From assembly GCA_900769325.1 (NCBI GenBank), contig CAAGGF010000075.1, forward strand, positions 1-56,052: a stretch of 56,052 nucleotides of DNA. Direction: 5' to 3'. Position 1 is the stretch's first letter, and the number at the start of each line of letters is the position of its first letter. The position numbers and the translations under genes were made by a program. Positions 8,005 through 15,566 of this stretch are shown piece after piece. A model generated the notes under the pieces. It was not told the origin of the DNA and ran no database searches. It saw nothing but the letters and a program-made list of their open reading frames with translations. The stretch is from Spirochaetia bacterium (GTDB lineage: Bacteria > Spirochaetota > Spirochaetia > Treponematales > Treponemataceae).

Positions 8005-10275
8005 GTGATTTATTTAGCGTTAAATTTAGTATTGTTATTATTTTATATTTGCGAAACAGTTTACATCGAAAAAACTTCTTCAAAAGATGAAGAAAGTACA
8101 AATCCAATAGGTGCAAATATTCTTTTGTGTGCAATTTTGTGTCTTTTTTATTTTGTGCTTTTTATGTTCAGAAACAGTATTGCAACTCCGCTTCTTTCAA
8201 CTTTAATGAAAATTTGTTTCTTGCTTGAAGGTTGTCTTTTAATAAATATTTCGTTCTGTTTCATTTATTATGCGTGGGGACATTTAAATAATATTTTATT
8301 TATCATAAAACTGGCTCTTTACGCATTTGTTCTGTATGTTGTTATGTTTAATTTTGGAACAATCAGAATTCTTGATGAAACCGGAATTGTCGTAAATCAA
8401 ACGAATCTTGTCTATGGAAAAGCCTCTGAAACATTTTTTATTTCATGGTATACAGTTTACAATGTATTTTTAAGGTATTTTCTTCCTGGATTCTGCTGTC
8501 TTGTCATGCTTGCAAAAAATGAACAAAATGCTTCTAAACTTGATAAATTTAAAGGATACATTTATGCAATTGCTCTGGTTGTAATGTGGGCGTTCCTTGT
8601 TTTCTTCTATTTTATAAAAAAAGAAATACCTTTATTCTCTCTGATTCCTTATATCGTTTATCTTCCGATTTTTATTATTTTTCCTTTTGGATATAAGCTT
8701 GAAGCAGCTCCTTCGGGAAGGGTAATTTTTTCTTTCATCTTAAAAGCACTTACAATGTTTTTAATTCCGTCTGCTGTTTTAGGAATTTCAATTGAAGTCA
8801 TTTCAAATATTACGGCAAACAAGGCAATAATATTTATCATAACATTTTTAATCATTTCGATTGTTCTCTTCCTTGCGCTTGCCGTTATGAATCTCATTTC
8901 AAAGTCTAAGTTCGGGCATTCGGCAGATTATGCAGTTGCATTTGAACAGGATCTTGCAAAAATCAGTTACAGCGGTGAGATGGATAAAATTTCAGAAAGA
9001 ATGTTCAACATTTTCAAAAAGCATGCTGAATCTTCTTCTATGAGCGTTTATATTAGCGTCGGTCAGGGAACTCTGGAAACAGCTTATTCTTCCAACAATA
9101 AACGCGTAAAAATTCAGGCTGATGACCCTATTTTTGAATTCCTTTTAAACCTTGGAAAAAATGTCGTAATCTATACAGAAGCGGAAAGTGAATATATTCT
9201 TTCACCTATAAAAGATCAGCTTCTTGATTTCTTTAAAAAGACGGAATCAGATGCACTTTTCGTATTAAATGAAGGACGCGATGTTCACGGTTTAATTACT
9301 CTTGGCATAAAAGAAAGCAAAGACCATTATAAAGAGTACGACCTTCAGGTTTTCTCAAAACTTTATTCATATTTCTTTGTATTCGGTTATTATATGCGCA
9401 ATATTTCTAACAAAGAAATTATCGGTACTGTAAACCGTGAATTAAGGATGTCAAGTCAGATTATTACATCGATTCAGGAAAATATGGATCCTGTAAAAAA
9501 TCCAAAACTTGATGCAGGCTGTATAATGGTTCCGGCTCACAATATTGGTGGTGAATTTGTAGACATGATTCGCCTTACATCAAAACGCCATCTTTTTGTA
9601 ATGGGGTCTGTAAGCGGTAAGGGAATTGCGGCTTCTATGAGCATGGTAATTTTAAAGGCAATTATCAGGGCATTCCTTGCGGAAACTCACGATTTTAAGC
9701 AGCTTGTCTGTAAGATAAATTCTTTCGTAAGAAATAATCTTCAGAAAGGAACTTTGTTTTCCGGAATGTTTGCAATCGTAAACTTTGAAGACGATACAAT
9801 GTATTACATTAACTGTGGAATTCCTGCGATGTTCCTTTTTACTGAATCATACAATAATGTAATCGAAATTCAGGGTTCAGGGCACATTTTAGGATTCGTA
9901 GAGGATATTTCTCCGTATATTTCTGTAAAGCAGATGAAACTTCATCAGAACGATGTCGTATTCTGCTGTACAAATGGATTGATAGAATCTCATTCTCTGC
10001 GTGGTGAGCAATTCGGTAAAGACAGAATTACCAGAAACTTCCTTGCAAACAGAATGTATCCATCTCATCGAATGGCTCAGTTTGCAAACGATGCATTGAG
10101 CAAATTTATGTCCCACGAAATGGAAGCCGATGTTACGGTTTTAGTATTAAAATATCTTGAAGACGGCGAAATCGAAGAAGAGGAAGAAGAAGTTCAAGGA
10201 CCAGGTCAGATTACAGACGGTCTTGATGACGGTCAGTCTGTGGATGATATTTTTGCAAACATTGAAGAAATGTAA
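8005..10275 (+). CDS. Multi-spanning membrane SpoIIE-like protein, probable pseudophosphatase
   Basis: 756 residues: about seven hydrophobic segments in the first 300 residues, a GAF-like middle region (about 310-470), a C-terminal SpoIIE-like domain (about 480-725) and an acidic tail rich in Glu. The fold is recognisable, but the PP2C metal ligands are replaced compared with the neighbouring phosphatase: GGE (Glu517) for GGD, GSVSGKG (Ser535) for GDVSGKG, TNG (Asn657) for SDG, and ADVT (Ala708) for DDVT. Catalysis is therefore unlikely; a scaffold or a competitor that binds the STAS protein is an inference. It starts with GTG, AGGA 5 nt upstream, and is translationally close to the preceding gene (2-nt gap). 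Confidence 0.8.
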   Translation: MIYLALNLVLLLFYICETVYIEKTSSKDEESTNPIGANILLCAILCLFYFVLFMFRNSIATPLLSTLMKICFLLEGCLLINISFCFIYYAWGHLNNILFIIKLALYAFVLYVVMFNFGTIRILDETGIVVNQTNLVYGKASETFFISWYTVYNVFLRYFLPGFCCLVMLAKNEQNASKLDKFKGYIYAIALVVMWAFLVFFYFIKKEIPLFSLIPYIVYLPIFIIFPFGYKLEAAPSGRVIFSFILKALTMFLIPSAVLGISIEVISNITANKAIIFIITFLIISIVLFLALAVMNLISKSKFGHSADYAVAFEQDLAKISYSGEMDKISERMFNIFKKHAESSSMSVYISVGQGTLETAYSSNNKRVKIQADDPIFEFLLNLGKNVVIYTEAESEYILSPIKDQLLDFFKKTESDALFVLNEGRDVHGLITLGIKESKDHYKEYDLQVFSKLYSYFFVFGYYMRNISNKEIIGTVNRELRMSSQIITSIQENMDPVKNPKLDAGCIMVPAHNIGGEFVDMIRLTSKRHLFVMGSVSGKGIAASMSMVILKAIIRAFLAETHDFKQLVCKINSFVRNNLQKGTLFSGMFAIVNFEDDTMYYINCGIPAMFLFTESYNNVIEIQGSGHILGFVEDISPYISVKQMKLHQNDVVFCCTNGLIESHSLRGEQFGKDRITRNFLANRMYPSHRMAQFANDALSKFMSHEMEADVTVLVLKYLEDGEIEEEEEEVQGPGQITDGLDDGQSVDDIFANIEEM

Positions 10276-10291
10276 TTTTTAAGGATTTTAT

Positions 10292-10618
10292 ATGGAACAG
10301 TTAACAGTAAAAGAAAAAAGCGGTGCAAATTATGTTCTCTTTGAAATGACAGGTGTTTTTAATGCCTATACTTCTCATGTTGCACAAAATAAAATCTATG
10401 ATGCCATAAAAACAAATAATGTCGTTTTAGATTTGTCAAAAATTATAGAACTTGATATGGCTGCAATGGGAATTATAATGGCTGCAATAAACGATGGGGC
10501 AGAAACTGGTCATTCTGTATATTTAAAATCGCTTTCAAACGAAGCGGATAAACAAGTTTCTGCTACAGGATTTAAAGAATTGCTTAAAATTATAAATTCC
10601 GTTACGGAAGTAAAATAA
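10292..10618 (+). CDS. STAS-domain protein, anti-anti-sigma (SpoIIAA/RsbV) family, lacking the phospho-serine
   Basis: A 108-residue single STAS domain, the size of RsbV and SpoIIAA. In active family members the loop before helix 2 reads DSSG, whose second Ser is phosphorylated by the anti-sigma kinase. Here the equivalent sequence is DMAAMG (residues 55-60), so neither serine is present and it cannot be switched in the usual way. It could be a constitutive anti-anti-sigma factor or may bind another partner. It is the last gene of the operon, 16 nt after the pseudophosphatase, with AAGGA before the ATG, and is closed by a strong terminator. No anti-sigma kinase gene is present in the window. 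Confidence 0.82.
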   Translation: MEQLTVKEKSGANYVLFEMTGVFNAYTSHVAQNKIYDAIKTNNVVLDLSKIIELDMAAMGIIMAAINDGAETGHSVYLKSLSNEADKQVSATGFKELLKIINSVTEVK

Positions 10619-10626
10619 TTTTACCG

Positions 10627-10660
10627 CTGCCGAAAAATTCTTGAAATTCGGCAGTTTTTT
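10627..10660 (+). terminator. Rho-independent terminator after the STAS gene
   Basis: Eight-pair stem CTGCCGAA/TTCGGCAG (10627-10634, 10647-10654), 12-nt loop, six T residues. Confidence 0.9.
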
Positions 10661-10668
10661 ATGGTTAT

Positions 10669-10701
10669 TATTTTGACATATTGACTAAAAATGTCAAAAT
10701 A
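10669..10701 (+). promoter_or_regulatory. Perfect 11-bp inverted repeat upstream of the fab cluster
   Basis: TATTTTGACAT/ATGTCAAAATA (10669-10679, 10691-10701) with an 11-nt spacer. TTGACA- and TTGACT-like -35 boxes fall inside it, so it may be an operator overlapping the promoter of the fatty-acid cluster. Confidence 0.5.
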
Positions 10702-10720
10702 TTTAATCTTTTTACATTAT

Positions 10721-10768
10721 AGGGAATTTTAAAAACAGGAGTTTTAAGGAAAATCCCTTTATTTTTTT
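10721..10768 (+). terminator. Attenuator-like hairpin in the first fabF leader
   Basis: Nested stem AGGGAATTTT/AAAATCCCT (10721-10730, 10750-10758, one bulge) with an inner TTAAAAAC/GTTTTAA, followed by TTATTTTTTT. It ends about 17 nt before the fabF ATG, so it would act as a leader terminator if transcription starts in the repeat above. Confidence 0.55.
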
Positions 10769-10784
10769 AAGTTTTGAGGTTTTT

Positions 10785-12041
10785 ATGGAGCGCCGGAGAA
10801 TTGTTGTTACTGGGTTAGGTGCAGTAAGTCCAGTTGGAAATAATGTAAATGATTCATGGAATTCAATAAAATTAGGAAAGCCTGGTACTGGTAAAATAAC
10901 TTTATTTGATGCTAGTGATTATCCTGTTCAGATTGCTGCGGAAGTAAAAAATTTTTCACTTGATAATTACGATATTGATAAAAAAATCTTAAGAAAAATA
11001 AACCGTCAGACAAAATTTCTTCTTGCCTCTTGTATAGAAGCTGTTGAAGATGCAGGTTATGCAAAAGATTCAATCGGAAAAGAAAAAGTCGGCATTGTAA
11101 ACGGAGTTGGAATCGGTTTAAATGAAGCCCTTGAAACCGGATATAAAAAATATTGTGAATCCGGTGTAAATAGAATTCCTCCGTTGACATCTCCTTTGTC
11201 TCTAAATAATGAAGCGGCTGCAAATGTGAGTATGTATTTTAATATTCACGGACCTGCATGGACTTTATCGACTGCCTGTTCTTCAGGAACTGATTCAATC
11301 GGACTTTCACTTGATATGATTCGTTCAGGCCGCCTTGATATGTGTCTTGCCTGTGGTTCTGATGCAAATATCACCGGCTTTAACATCGGTTGTTATCAGG
11401 TGTTGCAGGCATTGACTTCAGATTTTAACGATAATCCTGAAAAAGCAAGCCGTCCGTTTGATAAAAATCGTTCGGGTTTTGTAATGGGTGAGGGGGCTGC
11501 CGTTTTAATTTTAGAAGAACTTGAACACGCTAAAAAACGCGGTGCAAAAATTTATGCTGAAATTGCAGGTTTCGGTTCTTCAAGTGATGCTTATCATATT
11601 ACGGCACCTTGCAAGGACGGTTCTGGTGGAGCGATGGCAATGAAACAGGCATTGGAAGATGCGCAATTAAAGCCTGAAGATATTCAGTATTATAATGCCC
11701 ACGGAACTTCTACAACTGCAAATGATTCTTCAGAAACGGAAATGCTTAAATCAGTTTTTTCGGATTATGCATACAGCCTTCATGTTTCATCAACAAAATC
11801 TGTAACGGGCCATTTGATAGGGGCAGCGGGTACAATGGAAGCGATTGTCTGTGTAAAGGCAATTCAGGAAGGTTTTGTTCCGCCTACTGCAAATCTTGAT
11901 GAACCTGATTTAGAACACGGATGTGATTTGGATTATACTCCAAAGGTTGGCGTAAAGTGCGATATTCAGGCTGCGGCAAGTTGTTCGCTTGGTTTTGGCG
12001 GACATAACGGGTGTGTAATTATAAAGAAATTTATTCCATAA
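10785..12041 (+). CDS. fabF: Beta-ketoacyl-ACP synthase II (first copy)
   Basis: Condenses malonyl-ACP with acyl-ACP in type II fatty-acid elongation. The thiolase-fold catalytic triad is present: Cys165 in STACSSGTD, His306 in NAHGTST and His343 in TGHLIGAAG. 418 residues is typical of FabF. It is a paralogue of the ketosynthase at 15567; the two share long identical stretches such as ASRPFDK and GAKIYAE. Having two may separate chain-length or unsaturation roles, which the sequence does not settle. GAGG precedes the ATG. It opens the cluster fabF-fabV-fabD-fabG-fabF-fabZ. Confidence 0.95.
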   Translation: MERRRIVVTGLGAVSPVGNNVNDSWNSIKLGKPGTGKITLFDASDYPVQIAAEVKNFSLDNYDIDKKILRKINRQTKFLLASCIEAVEDAGYAKDSIGKEKVGIVNGVGIGLNEALETGYKKYCESGVNRIPPLTSPLSLNNEAAANVSMYFNIHGPAWTLSTACSSGTDSIGLSLDMIRSGRLDMCLACGSDANITGFNIGCYQVLQALTSDFNDNPEKASRPFDKNRSGFVMGEGAAVLILEELEHAKKRGAKIYAEIAGFGSSSDAYHITAPCKDGSGGAMAMKQALEDAQLKPEDIQYYNAHGTSTTANDSSETEMLKSVFSDYAYSLHVSSTKSVTGHLIGAAGTMEAIVCVKAIQEGFVPPTANLDEPDLEHGCDLDYTPKVGVKCDIQAAASCSLGFGGHNGCVIIKKFIP

Positions 12042-12058
12042 AAAAGAATATTCTGTCT

Positions 12059-12085
12059 AACCTCGAAAATAAAAAAATCGGGGTT
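12059..12085 (+). promoter_or_regulatory. Hairpin in the fabV leader
   Basis: Eight-pair stem AACCTCGA/TCGGGGTT (12059-12066, 12078-12085, one G-T pair) with an A-rich loop. No T-tract follows, so termination is doubtful; it may be a processing or stability element. Confidence 0.4.
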
Positions 12086-12122
12086 TATACTTAACTTTTA
12101 TAAATCTGGAGGCATTTAAAAA

Positions 12123-13376
12123 ATGGCAGTTATTAAACCAATGGTTCGAAGCAGTATGTGTATCAATTCTCATCCTGTTGGATGCGTAAAAGATACTGAA
12201 AGGCAGATTGCTTATGTAAAATCTCAGAAAGCAAAGCGTGGAATTAAAACTTTAAAAGAAGGCGGAAAGGGACCTGATTTGGTTCTTGTTCTCGGCTGTT
12301 CTACAGGATACGGGCTTGCAAGCAGAATTTCAGCGGCTTTTGAATATGGTGCTGATACAATAGGTGTTTCTTTTGAAAAAGCTGCTACAGAAACTAAAGG
12401 CGGAACTCCTGGCTGGTATAATAATGCCGCATTCGACCGTGCTGCAGAAAAAGACGGTTTGTATGCAAAAACATTCAGTGCAGATGCGTTTTCAAATGAA
12501 ACTCGTTCTGCAATTATAGAAGAAATTAAAAAAACTGGTAAAAAAGTTGATTTGATAATTTATTCACTTGCTTCCCCTGTTCGTTCTGACCCTGTAAAAA
12601 TTGACCCTGCAACAGGAACAAATGTTTTATACAAGTCTGTAATCAAGCCAATCGGAAAAACTTATTCAGGGCTTGCAATTGATATAATGAGTGAAACTTT
12701 AAAAGAATCTAGTGCTGAACCTGCTACTGAAGAAGAAATTGCAAATACTGTAAAAGTTATGGGCGGAGAAGACTGGAAACTTTGGATTGACGCTTTGAGC
12801 AGTGCTGATGTATTAAATAAAGGATTTACAACTGTTGCTTATTCTTATATTGGTCCTGAATTAAGCCATGCAATTTACCGTGATGGAACAATTGGTCAGG
12901 CAAAAAAAGATCTTGAAGCAACTGCAAGAGTACTCAACGAGCAGTTAAAAAAATCTGTTGACGGTGAAGCGTATGTATCTGTAAACAAAGGGCTTGTAAC
13001 AAGATCTTCAGCAGTTATTCCTATTATTTCTCTTTATCTTTCTGTTTTGTTCAAAGTTATGAAAGAAAAAGGTCTTCATGAAGGCTGTATTGAACAGATG
13101 GAGCGTCTTTTTGCAGAACGCCTTTATACAGGTGAAAATAATTCAAAAGGAAAAGTTCCGTGTGATTCTGAAAACAGAATAAGAATCGATGACTGGGAAA
13201 TGAGGGACGATGTTCAGAGTGAAGTTGCTTCTCTTATGGCTGGTGTTACTCAGGAAAATCTTGCAGAACGCTGTGATCTTAAAGGTTATAAGCACGATTT
13301 CTTAAATATCAACGGTTTTGATGTAGAGGGTGTTGATTATTCAAAAGACATTACTGATATGTCTAGCCTTGACTAA
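12123..13376 (+). CDS. fabV: FabV family trans-2-enoyl-ACP/CoA reductase (NADH)
   Basis: Reduces trans-2-enoyl-ACP or enoyl-CoA in the last step of each elongation cycle. The 417-residue protein is collinear with the T. denticola trans-2-enoyl-CoA reductase as I remember it (start KPMVR, LGCSxGYGLASRI dinucleotide-binding motif near 58-69, SLASPVR at 148-154, KVMGGEDW at 211-218). The FabV catalytic pair Tyr-X8-Lys is present as Tyr252 and Lys261. It is about 20 residues longer than that enzyme, with extra residues near 155-170 and 365. Placement among fab genes, with no fabI, fabK or fabL visible, argues for a role in fatty-acid synthesis rather than only in butyrate-type fermentation. GGAGG precedes the ATG. 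Confidence 0.95.
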   Translation: MAVIKPMVRSSMCINSHPVGCVKDTERQIAYVKSQKAKRGIKTLKEGGKGPDLVLVLGCSTGYGLASRISAAFEYGADTIGVSFEKAATETKGGTPGWYNNAAFDRAAEKDGLYAKTFSADAFSNETRSAIIEEIKKTGKKVDLIIYSLASPVRSDPVKIDPATGTNVLYKSVIKPIGKTYSGLAIDIMSETLKESSAEPATEEEIANTVKVMGGEDWKLWIDALSSADVLNKGFTTVAYSYIGPELSHAIYRDGTIGQAKKDLEATARVLNEQLKKSVDGEAYVSVNKGLVTRSSAVIPIISLYLSVLFKVMKEKGLHEGCIEQMERLFAERLYTGENNSKGKVPCDSENRIRIDDWEMRDDVQSEVASLMAGVTQENLAERCDLKGYKHDFLNINGFDVEGVDYSKDITDMSSLD

Positions 13377-13460
13377 TTTAGATTTTCAGGTTTGTCGAAA
13401 GACAGACCTTTTTTGTAAATCTTTTAATAAGTCGGCTTCTTTTGATAAAAATCTTTAGTC

Positions 13461-13530
13461 TTGACAGAAATTTTCAATATGTTAGACTAATATATATTGA
13501 AAATGACAAAAATTAAAAAAATGTCATTTT
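13461..13530 (+). promoter_or_regulatory. fabD promoter region with two inverted repeats
   Basis: TTGACA (13461-13466), 16-nt spacer, TAGACT (13483-13488). It is overlapped by a perfect 11-bp inverted repeat ATTTTCAATAT/ATATTGAAAAT (13470-13480, 13494-13504) and followed by a second one, AAAATGACA/TGTCATTTT (13500-13508, 13522-13530), ending about 10 nt before the GAGG site. TTAGTCT (13454-13460) and AGACTAA (13484-13490) form a further 7-bp pair. An operator plus a leader hairpin is the simplest reading. Confidence 0.5.
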
Positions 13531-13548
13531 AAAAATTATGAGGTAATT

Positions 13549-14493
13549 ATGTCTAAAAAATTTGCGTTTTTATTTCCAGGTCAGGGTGCTCAGGAACCTG
13601 GTATGCTTAAAGATATTTGTGAAGCATTCCCGGAAGCAAGAAAAATAGTTGATGAAGTTTCAAAAATAACCGGCGTTGATATGCCAAAACTTTTGTGGGA
13701 ATCAGATAAAGAAGTTTTAAGCCGTTCAGATAACAGTCAGCTTGCAATTACAACTGTTTCAATTGCAACAATGAAAGTCCTTGAGTCTAAAGGAATCGTT
13801 CCATCTGCTTCTATGGGATTTTCTCTTGGAGAATTTCCTGCTTTGTATGCTGCAGGCGTTTTGTCTTTTGAAGATGTAATCAAAGTTGTTCACATGCGCG
13901 GCAAGATTATGCAGAAAGTATGCGAAGAAATTGCTTCAGCAAACGAAGGACACGCTCCTGGAATGACGGCAGTTATCGGACTTTCACCTGAAAAAGTAAA
14001 TGAAATTGCATCATCGGTAAAAGATGCTTATGCTGCAAATTTAAATAGTTCCGTTCAGACTGTTGTAAGCGGAACTTTTGATGCTCTTACAGAAGTCGAA
14101 GCAAAGGCAAAAGATGAAGGAGCAAGGCGTGCATTAAGACTTTCGGTTGCAGGACCTTTCCATTGTCCTTTAATGCAGAAAGCTGCAGATGAATTTGAAA
14201 AAGCTATAAGCGATATTCAGTTTAATGATCCAAAAATCGAACTTTTCAGCAATGTTACAGGAAAAAAAGCCCTTAATGGTGAAGAAATCAAGAAAAATGC
14301 AGTTCTTCATTTAACTCATCCTGTTCGCTGGACTGATGAAGAAGCTGTGTTAGGTTCAATTCTTACAGATGAATGGCAGGTTCTTGAAGTAGGTCCTGGA
14401 AAAGTTTTAAGCGGTTTGTTTGCAAAGACAGAATTCGGTGAAAAATTTAAAGTTCCGTCTATCAATACCGTTGATTCTATAAATCAGCTTTAA
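13549..14493 (+). CDS. fabD: Malonyl-CoA:ACP transacylase
   Basis: Loads malonyl groups onto acyl carrier protein. The 314-residue protein has the oxyanion motif PGQGAQ (10-15), the nucleophile Ser92 in GFSLGEF and the catalytic His205 in GPFHCPL. The usual His before the nucleophile (GHSLGEY in E. coli) is Phe here; hydrophobic residues occur at this position in some anaerobes, so the enzyme is probably still active. GAGG precedes the ATG. The 172-nt gap before it holds its own promoter and repeats, so it is not simply part of one long tight operon. Confidence 0.94.
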   Translation: MSKKFAFLFPGQGAQEPGMLKDICEAFPEARKIVDEVSKITGVDMPKLLWESDKEVLSRSDNSQLAITTVSIATMKVLESKGIVPSASMGFSLGEFPALYAAGVLSFEDVIKVVHMRGKIMQKVCEEIASANEGHAPGMTAVIGLSPEKVNEIASSVKDAYAANLNSSVQTVVSGTFDALTEVEAKAKDEGARRALRLSVAGPFHCPLMQKAADEFEKAISDIQFNDPKIELFSNVTGKKALNGEEIKKNAVLHLTHPVRWTDEEAVLGSILTDEWQVLEVGPGKVLSGLFAKTEFGEKFKVPSINTVDSINQL

Positions 14494-14586
14494 TATAGGG
14501 AAATCTTGAATTTTTTTTAGTTTCCCGTGATGTTTCCTTAAATCTTGAGAGTTAAAATTGTGAGAAATAAAACTTAAATCAGGAAA

Positions 14587-14619
14587 TTCTTAAAAAATTT
14601 GACAATAAGTTTTTAGGAA
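14587..14619 (+). promoter_or_regulatory. Hairpin in the fabG leader
   Basis: Thirteen-base arms TTCTTAAAAAATT/AAGTTTTTAGGAA (14587-14599, 14607-14619; one G-T pair and one mismatch). TTGACA (14599-14604) lies in the loop, but I find no good -10 at 16-18 nt. The rest of the 205-nt gap (14494-14698) holds an imperfect GGGAAA/TTTCCC hairpin and no gene. Confidence 0.45.
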
Positions 14620-14698
14620 TTCTCAATTTTTAGTTTTATTTTATTGATAACCGCTTATTTTTTAGGCGCTGGCACATTGTGTTAATGAATGAGGAATT

Positions 14699-15439
14699 AT
14701 GTTAAAAGGAAAAAAAGCACTTGTAACAGGTTCAAGCCGTGGAATCGGAAGAAAAATCGTTGAAATCTTCCTTAAGAACGGTGCAGAAGTATGGGGACTT
14801 TGTTCAAAGCCTTCAAAAGCAAAAGAAGAATTAGAAAATTTTGCAAAAGAAAATTCATCTGCTTTCCACGAAATCTGTGCTGATGTAGGAAATGCTGAAA
14901 TGCTTTCTGAAACAGTAAAAGCTGCATTAAGCGAAGCAGGAAATTTTGACATTCTTGTAAATAACGCAGGAATTACTCGTGACGGACTTTCGTTCAGAAT
15001 GAAAATGGAAGACTGGCAGAATGTTATTAATGTAAATCTTACCGGAACTTTTGTTGTAACGCAGATTGTTTCTAATGCAATGCTAAAAGTAAGATCGGGT
15101 TCAATAATTAATATGAGTTCTATAGTCGGCATTCACGGTCAGGGTGGTCAGGTAAATTACTCAGCGTCAAAAGGTGGCTTAATTGCATACAGCAAATCCC
15201 TTGCAAAAGAAGTCGGTGCCCGCGGTATTCGTGTAAACTGCATTGCTCCAGGTTTTATCGAAACTGATATGACGGCAGTTTTAAATGAAGAATTAAAAAA
15301 ATCTATGGTAGATTCAGTTCCGTTAAAACGACCTGGAAAACCGGAAGATATTGCAAATGCTGCTTTGTTTTTAGCAAGTGATTTAAGTTCATATATAACA
15401 GGGCAGGTTCTTGGCGTAGATGGTGGAATGGGCTGTTAG
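14699..15439 (+). CDS. fabG: 3-oxoacyl-ACP reductase
   Basis: Short-chain dehydrogenase that reduces beta-ketoacyl-ACP with NADPH. The 246-residue protein has the Rossmann motif GSSRGIG (11-17), NNAG (88-91) and the catalytic Ser141, Tyr154 and Lys158 (YSASK). The C-terminal substrate and tetramer region ends GGMGC, close to the usual FabG end. GAGG precedes the ATG. It lies between fabD and the second fabF. Confidence 0.95.
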   Translation: MLKGKKALVTGSSRGIGRKIVEIFLKNGAEVWGLCSKPSKAKEELENFAKENSSAFHEICADVGNAEMLSETVKAALSEAGNFDILVNNAGITRDGLSFRMKMEDWQNVINVNLTGTFVVTQIVSNAMLKVRSGSIINMSSIVGIHGQGGQVNYSASKGGLIAYSKSLAKEVGARGIRVNCIAPGFIETDMTAVLNEELKKSMVDSVPLKRPGKPEDIANAALFLASDLSSYITGQVLGVDGGMGC

Positions 15440-15517
15440 ATTTTATTTAAAATTTAAAAGTTTGTTCTAACCCTGAGAATCATTAAAAATTAATTAAGAT
15501 TTTTTAGATTTTTGACT

Positions 15518-15536
15518 GCCTGTCACGATTGACGGC
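15518..15536 (+). promoter_or_regulatory. Compact hairpin in the second fabF leader
   Basis: Stem GCC-T-GTCA/TGACGGC with a CGAT tetraloop and one bulged T (15518-15525, 15530-15536), preceded directly by TTGACT. There is no T-tract. The TGTCA/TGACG half-sites resemble those in the repeats before the first fabF and fabD, which hints at a shared regulator but is weak evidence. Confidence 0.4.
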
Positions 15537-15566
15537 TTTAAATAATAAATTTTTGAGGAATTAAAC

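Noticed and set aside
14670..14684. TGGCAC upstream of fabG as a second sigma-54 promoter
   Set aside because: The -24 half matches, but at GG-N10 the bases are TA instead of GC, so the -12 element is missing.
14662..15132. 156-codon minus-strand open frame opposite fabG
   Set aside because: Lies wholly antisense to the certain fabG gene, has no homology signal and reflects its codon composition.
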